64,000 nucleotides of DNA, taken from Stictocephala bisonia. Its lineage: Eukaryota > Arthropoda > Insecta > Hemiptera > Membracidae. The position numbers and the translations under genes are program-made. The notes beneath the pieces are model-generated. The model had not been told where the DNA came from. It saw only the letters and a program-made list of their open reading frames with translations, and made no database searches. Below, piece by piece: positions 59,402 to 64,000 of this stretch (its first letter is position 1; each line of letters starts with the position of its first letter). The stretch spans positions 243,501 through 307,500 of the forward strand of contig JAQJVL010000667.1 in assembly GCA_035578905.1 (NCBI GenBank), given 5' to 3'.

Positions 59402-61838
59402 AAGGCTTCCACTTTACATTTTATACGGTTTGTTTCTGTCTAATAAACTGTACACGTGTTGTTCTCGACACTTATTACCACCTGTTGTGGCGGGCTTGGG
59501 TGACAGCTGGCTTCCTCTTTACCTTTATACGCTTTGTTTGTGTCTAATATACCATACACGTGTTGTTCTCGATACATATTACCACCTGTTGTGGCGGGCT
59601 TGGGTGACAGCTGGCTTCCTCTTTACCTTTATACGCTTTGTTTGTGTCTAATATACCGTACACGTGTTGTTCTCGACACATATTACCACCTGTTGTGGTG
59701 GACTTGGGTGACAGCTCGCTTCCACTTTCCCTTTTTACAGTTTGTTTGTGTCTAATAAACTGTACACGTGTTGTTCTCGACACATATTACCACCTGTTGT
59801 GGTGGGCTTGGGTGACAGCTGGCTTCCACTTTACCTTTATACGGTTTGTTTGTGTCTAATATACCATACACGTGTTGTTCTCGACACATATTACCACCTG
59901 TTGTGGCGGGCTTGGGTGACAGCTGGCTTCCACTTTCCCTTATTACGGTTTGTTTGTGTCTAATAAACTGTACACGTGTTGTTCTCGACACATATTACCA
60001 CCTGTTGTGGTGGGCTTGGGTGACAGCTGGCTTCCACTTTACCTTTATACGGTTTGTTTGTGTCTAATATACCATACACGTGTTGTTCTCGACACATATT
60101 ACCACCTGTTGTGGCGGGCTTGGGTGACAGCTGGCTTCCACTTTCCCTTTTTACGGTTTGTTTGTGTCTAATAATACCATACACGTGTTGTTCTCGATAC
60201 ATATTACCACCTGTTGTGGCGGGCTTGGGTGACAGCTGGCTTCCTCTTTACCTTTATACGCTTTGTTTGTGTCTAATATACCATACACGTGTTGTTCTCG
60301 ATACATATTACCACCTGTTGTGGCGGGCTTGGGTGACAGCTGGCTTCCACTTTCCCTTTTTACAGTTTGTTTGTGTCTAATATACCATACACGTGTTGTT
60401 CTCGACACGTATTGCCACCTGTTGTGGCGGGCTTGGGTGACAGCTGGCTTCCTCTTTACCTTTATACGCTTTGTTTGTGTCTAATATACCATACACGTGT
60501 TGTTCTCGATACATATTACCACCTGTTGTGGCGGGCTTGGGTGACAGCTGGCTTCCTCTTTACCTTTATACGCTTTGTTTGTGTCTAATATACCATACAC
60601 GTGTTGTTCTCGATACATATTACCACCTGTTGTGGCGGGCTTGGGTGACAGCTGGCTTCCTCTTTACCTTTATACGCTTTGTTTGTGTCTAATATACCAT
60701 ACACGTGTTGTTCTCGATACATATTACCACCTGTTGTGGCGGGCTTGGGTGACAGCTGGCTTCCTCTTTACCTTTATACGCTTTGTTTGTGTCTAATATA
60801 CCATACACGTGTTGTTCTCGATACATATTACCACCTGTTGTGGCGGGCTTGGGTGACAGCTGGCTTCCTCTTTACCTTTATACGCTTTGTTTGTGTCTAA
60901 TATACCATACACGTGTTGTTCTCGATACATATTACCACCTGTTGTGGCGGGCTTGGGTGACAGCTGGCTTCCACTTTCCCTTTTTACAGTTTGTTTGTGT
61001 CTAATATACCATACACGTGTTGTTCTCGACACATATTACCACCTGTTGTGGCGGGCTTGGGTGACAGCTGGCTTCCACTTTCCCTTTTTACGCTTTGTTT
61101 GTGTCTAATATACCATACACGTGTTGTTCTCGACACATATTACCACCTGTTGTGGCGGGCTTGGGTGACAGCTGGCTTCCTCTTTACCTTTATACGCTTT
61201 GTTTGTGTCTAATATACCATACACGTGTTGTTCTCGATACATATTACCACCTGTTGTGGCGGGCTTGGGTGACAGCTGGCTTCCTCTTTACCTTTATACG
61301 CTTTGTTTGTGTCTAATATACCATACACGTGTTGTTCTCGATACATATTACCACCTGTTGTGGCGGGCTTGGGTGACAGCTGGCTTCCTCTTTACCTTTA
61401 TACGCTTTGTTTGTGTCTAATATACCAGTACACGTGTTGTTCTCGATACATATTACCACCTGTTGTGGCGGGCTTGGGTGACAGCTGGCTTCCTCTTTAC
61501 CTTTATACGCTTTGTTTGTGTCTAATATACCAGTACACGTGTTGTTCTCGATACATATTACCACCTGTTGTGGCGGGCTTGGGTGACAGCTGGCTTCCAC
61601 TTTCCCTTTTTACAGTTTGTTTGTGTCTAATAAACTGTACACGTGTTGTTCTCGACACATATTACCACCTGTTGTGGCGGGCTTGGGTGACAGCTGGCTT
61701 CCACTTTCCCTTTTTACGGTTTGTTTGTGTCTAATAAACTGTACACGTGTTGTTCTCGACACATATTACCACCTGTTGTGGCGGGCTTGGTTGACAGCTG
61801 GCTTCCACTTTACCCTTTATATGGATTCTTTGTGTCTA
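59402..61838 (+). repeat. 104-bp satellite array (about 23 units), E-box in every unit
   Basis: The unit is 104 bp and contains 'acacgtgttgttctcgacac', 'attaccacctgttgtggcgg', 'gcttgggtgacagctggctt' and 'gtttgtgtctaata'. Each unit has the palindrome ACACGTGT, which includes an E-box CACGTG. Sub-variants differ at 'aaactgtacac' versus 'ataccatacac' and at 'ccactttcc' versus 'cctctttacc'. Units at 60176, 61427 and 61531 carry a one-base insertion. The overlapping 73-codon frames on both strands, spaced 104 bases apart, are by-products. Confidence 0.97.
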
Positions 61839-63204
61839 ATAAAAAAGCATTCTCATAGGCATAATGCACAACATTGTATTGCAAGAAATAAAGAAAATTA
61901 CTATTATAATATAATTTAAAAACGGTTAACAGGTGCCTTATTATGATTGATTAGTAAAGAACACATTTTTGTTATTTTCTTTTCAAGCTAATAAAATAAG
62001 TATTTACTATTACTCTACAACGATTACTTTGTGTAATGACGTTATAGCTATTCTATAGATATAAATAATATCAAAACTAATTTAAAATGATTGCGGGAGT
62101 TACACTTAACCAAATTTCGATACTGACATTATTTGATTATAAGAATATAAATTGATCGACACATTTTACTGTTTGATCAATATATTCGAAAATAATACTC
62201 TTTGTTTTGATTCTCTTGCTTGATGTTTTATAAAAATGTTATTAAAACATGATAAGACAGAAGTGTACTTGTCATAAAAAATAAAACTTGTCAGTTAAAA
62301 TTTAAAAAAAATCTTGTACCAAGATGCTATTTAAACGTAAATGATCGGTTACACCAATAAATTATCCAACTGATTATAATATCTTAAATTCGTAAGTATA
62401 TTTATGGATTATGGAAATATAATTCCATTATCATTATTATATAAGTAGTGATGAAGACAAGTTAATTGTTATTCAGCAACTTCAATCTATATTCTTGCTC
62501 TTAGTGATTTTCTAGTCTTATTAGCTATAGTAATATCAATAGAAAACAGTCAACATTTATTTTAAATTAAAATTAATTTGTTAGATATGTTTACAATAGG
62601 TCATTTAGTGATGGAGTCTAAAGTATTCCATTTAAAATAATTTAAAATTAATTAAAAATAACTTAAATTTAAAAAAATGTAAAAATCTAAGCATGAACTT
62701 GAGTGATGTATAAGAAGTATTAATTAAAACAAATTATTAACAGTTTTTCGTTCCATATTAGTCATAAAATCCACAATGGGATTATCGTACCTGTAAAAAC
62801 TACTTTAAAAATATATAAATAAGTTACAGGTTACAAAACAAAAGTAAAAAAAATATATAAAGTTAACTATTACTGGATTCGGTAAACAGCGTTTACATTC
62901 TAAAAGTAAAAATATCACTAATTATCATAAAACATTAGTTACATCCTAATATTAATTATTATTAGTTTCTATATCTATTACAATATAGTATTTTCTTCTA
63001 AACATACTTCCATTATTAATTCAATTTATAAAATTTTACATCGCATTTCTAGATAATGTTCCATATTGTGAAAACTCAATTAATTGTTCTTTCATATTAG
63101 TCATTGTTAAATAAATCTCTATGATAATATCCAGTTACCATTATTTGCTATAGTTGTCAATAATATTAATTAAAATTACATTAATTTTACTGTTAGGCTG
63201 TAAG
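61839..63204. other. AT-rich DNA, no feature seen
   Basis: Lies downstream of the candidate cysteine-rich exon on the minus strand. No repeat or gene recognised. Confidence 0.45.
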
Positions 63205-63338
63205 TTATTTAACGGAACATGGGTTGCCATTCCATTTGTTATAGAAACGTACTAGAGCGCCTTCACTGGTACTTAGACAATTACTGCAACACACACCTGT
63301 AGCTAAATCACGTTTTGCGCCGTTACAATTCAGGAAAA
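63205..63338 (-). CDS. Candidate cysteine-rich terminal exon
   Basis: The minus-strand acceptor 'aaaataaaacag' (boundary at 63339) is followed by two carried bases, 43 codons and TAA at 63205-63207. Cysteines lie at residues 4, 16, 17, 20 and 40 of this exon, a C-x11-CC-x2-C-x19-C spacing. The motif 'GVCCSNC' resembles the GxCCxxC found in disintegrin-like modules of secreted or membrane metalloproteases, but one short exon cannot prove that. Other small cysteine-rich secreted proteins are possible. The upstream part of the gene would lie beyond or near the right edge of the window. A strong minus-strand donor (GCG/GTAAGA, about 63577) is in a phase that does not join directly. The plus strand is also open over part of the island. 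Confidence 0.4.
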
Positions 63339-64000
63339 CTGTTTTATTTTTCAGTAGACAATAAAACTAACTATAGAACAAGGCTTCAATAAACAAAACA
63401 AATCTTTCAATTAATTTTATCATAAAAAATAAATCTAATTTCCCTCCTAAATCATTTATATTCATTTAAATAGTAATTGTTGTGATGAAATTATCTCTAA
63501 ATCCACTAAAACTATCTCCTCTTGAATTGATAAAATGTGAGTACTAAAAAAATAAGTTCGCCATAAATACCTCTTACCGCGTCAGTCTCACGCAGTGAGG
63601 ATAAACAACGTCAGATGATAAAATATCTAACAGCTATTATATTTATTTCGTAACATTAAAGCACGTGGTATAAACATCTACTCTTCATGAACTCGCAATG
63701 TATGTTATGCGATACTTAAACTGCTCTCATATAATCTTACTTTGTTGTTTGTATTAGTATTATTATATTACGTCATATTATTATTTAACTTATTATTACT
63801 ATTCTTGCAAACTATACGATTTCGATTCGGAGATGTGGTCTCTGAATGATCAGAACCATTTATGTAGTCGGCAGTCACAGCCAAGAAATATTGTTTATTG
63901 GAAACAACAACAAATCTTAATGAATAATCAATTTGCACAGTTTAATTCGCGTGCATATAATAGTAAATACACTATATTGATATGGAATAACGATAATTTA
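63339..64000. other. AT-rich DNA; possible upstream donor
   Basis: Contains a consensus-like minus-strand donor near 63577 that could belong to an upstream or 5' untranslated exon of the candidate gene at 63205-63338. No other feature seen. Confidence 0.3.

Noticed and set aside
59379..61919. Chain of overlapping 73-residue frames on both strands
   Set aside because: Produced by the 104-bp satellite period. Each frame ends in the same stop in the next unit but one.

Overview
The window looks like intronic or intergenic DNA from an arthropod, most likely an insect. It is strongly AT-rich and has long stretches without genes. It carries decayed eukaryotic mobile elements: a mariner-family transposase, a Penelope-like GIY-YIG endonuclease fragment, a LINE reverse-transcriptase tail, a Helitron-like element, tRNA-headed SINEs and a TA-flanked MITE. 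It also carries large minisatellite arrays. The only exon-like signals have GT-AG splice signals. I see no bacterial operon, no rRNA or functional tRNA gene and no CRISPR array. Species-level assignment is not possible from the sequence alone.

Layout. 1-15.4 kb: a roughly 890-bp dispersed repeat present twice (1-889 and 11323-12209), a repeat copy interrupted by 44 A's, a cluster of near-perfect palindromes at 4.05-4.22 kb, a GC-rich SINE-like island at 5.0-5.6 kb, an inverted pair of tRNA-derived SINEs at 12.2-12.6 kb and a candidate coding exon at 13.5 kb. 15.4-23.5 kb: a tandem segmental duplication of about 2.86 kb. Its second unit gained a 490-bp MITE and a 2.5-kb array of a 36-bp minisatellite. 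23.5-38.8 kb: mostly AT-rich DNA with repeat relics, a gap-free 673-bp direct duplication (31278 and 34098), an element with long inverted termini (34985-35842), a LINE 3' relic (36.5 kb) and a Helitron-like element (37.2-37.7 kb). 38.8-54.0 kb: a chain of satellites (122-bp, 160-bp, 7-bp and 54/56-bp units) interleaved with a mariner relic (41.8-42.5 kb) and a Penelope-like relic (51.0-51.8 kb). 54-64 kb: further repeat copies, a two-exon candidate gene end on the minus strand (57310-57598), a 104-bp satellite carrying an E-box in every unit (59.4-61.8 kb) and a cysteine-rich candidate terminal exon on the minus strand (63205-63338).

No complete protein-coding gene can be supported. Long open frames inside the satellites (20.6-23.2 kb, 49.2-49.6 kb, 46.7-48.3 kb, 59.4-61.8 kb) arise from stop-free repeat units and are not genes. 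The candidate exons are short, lie in locally GC-richer islands and have splice-like borders. They are inferences that need transcript or homology data. The most distinctive property is the number of unrelated tandem arrays (about 11-12 kb in total). One family, the 36-bp unit, recurs at eight separate places in the window, which suggests it spreads rather than only expanding in place.
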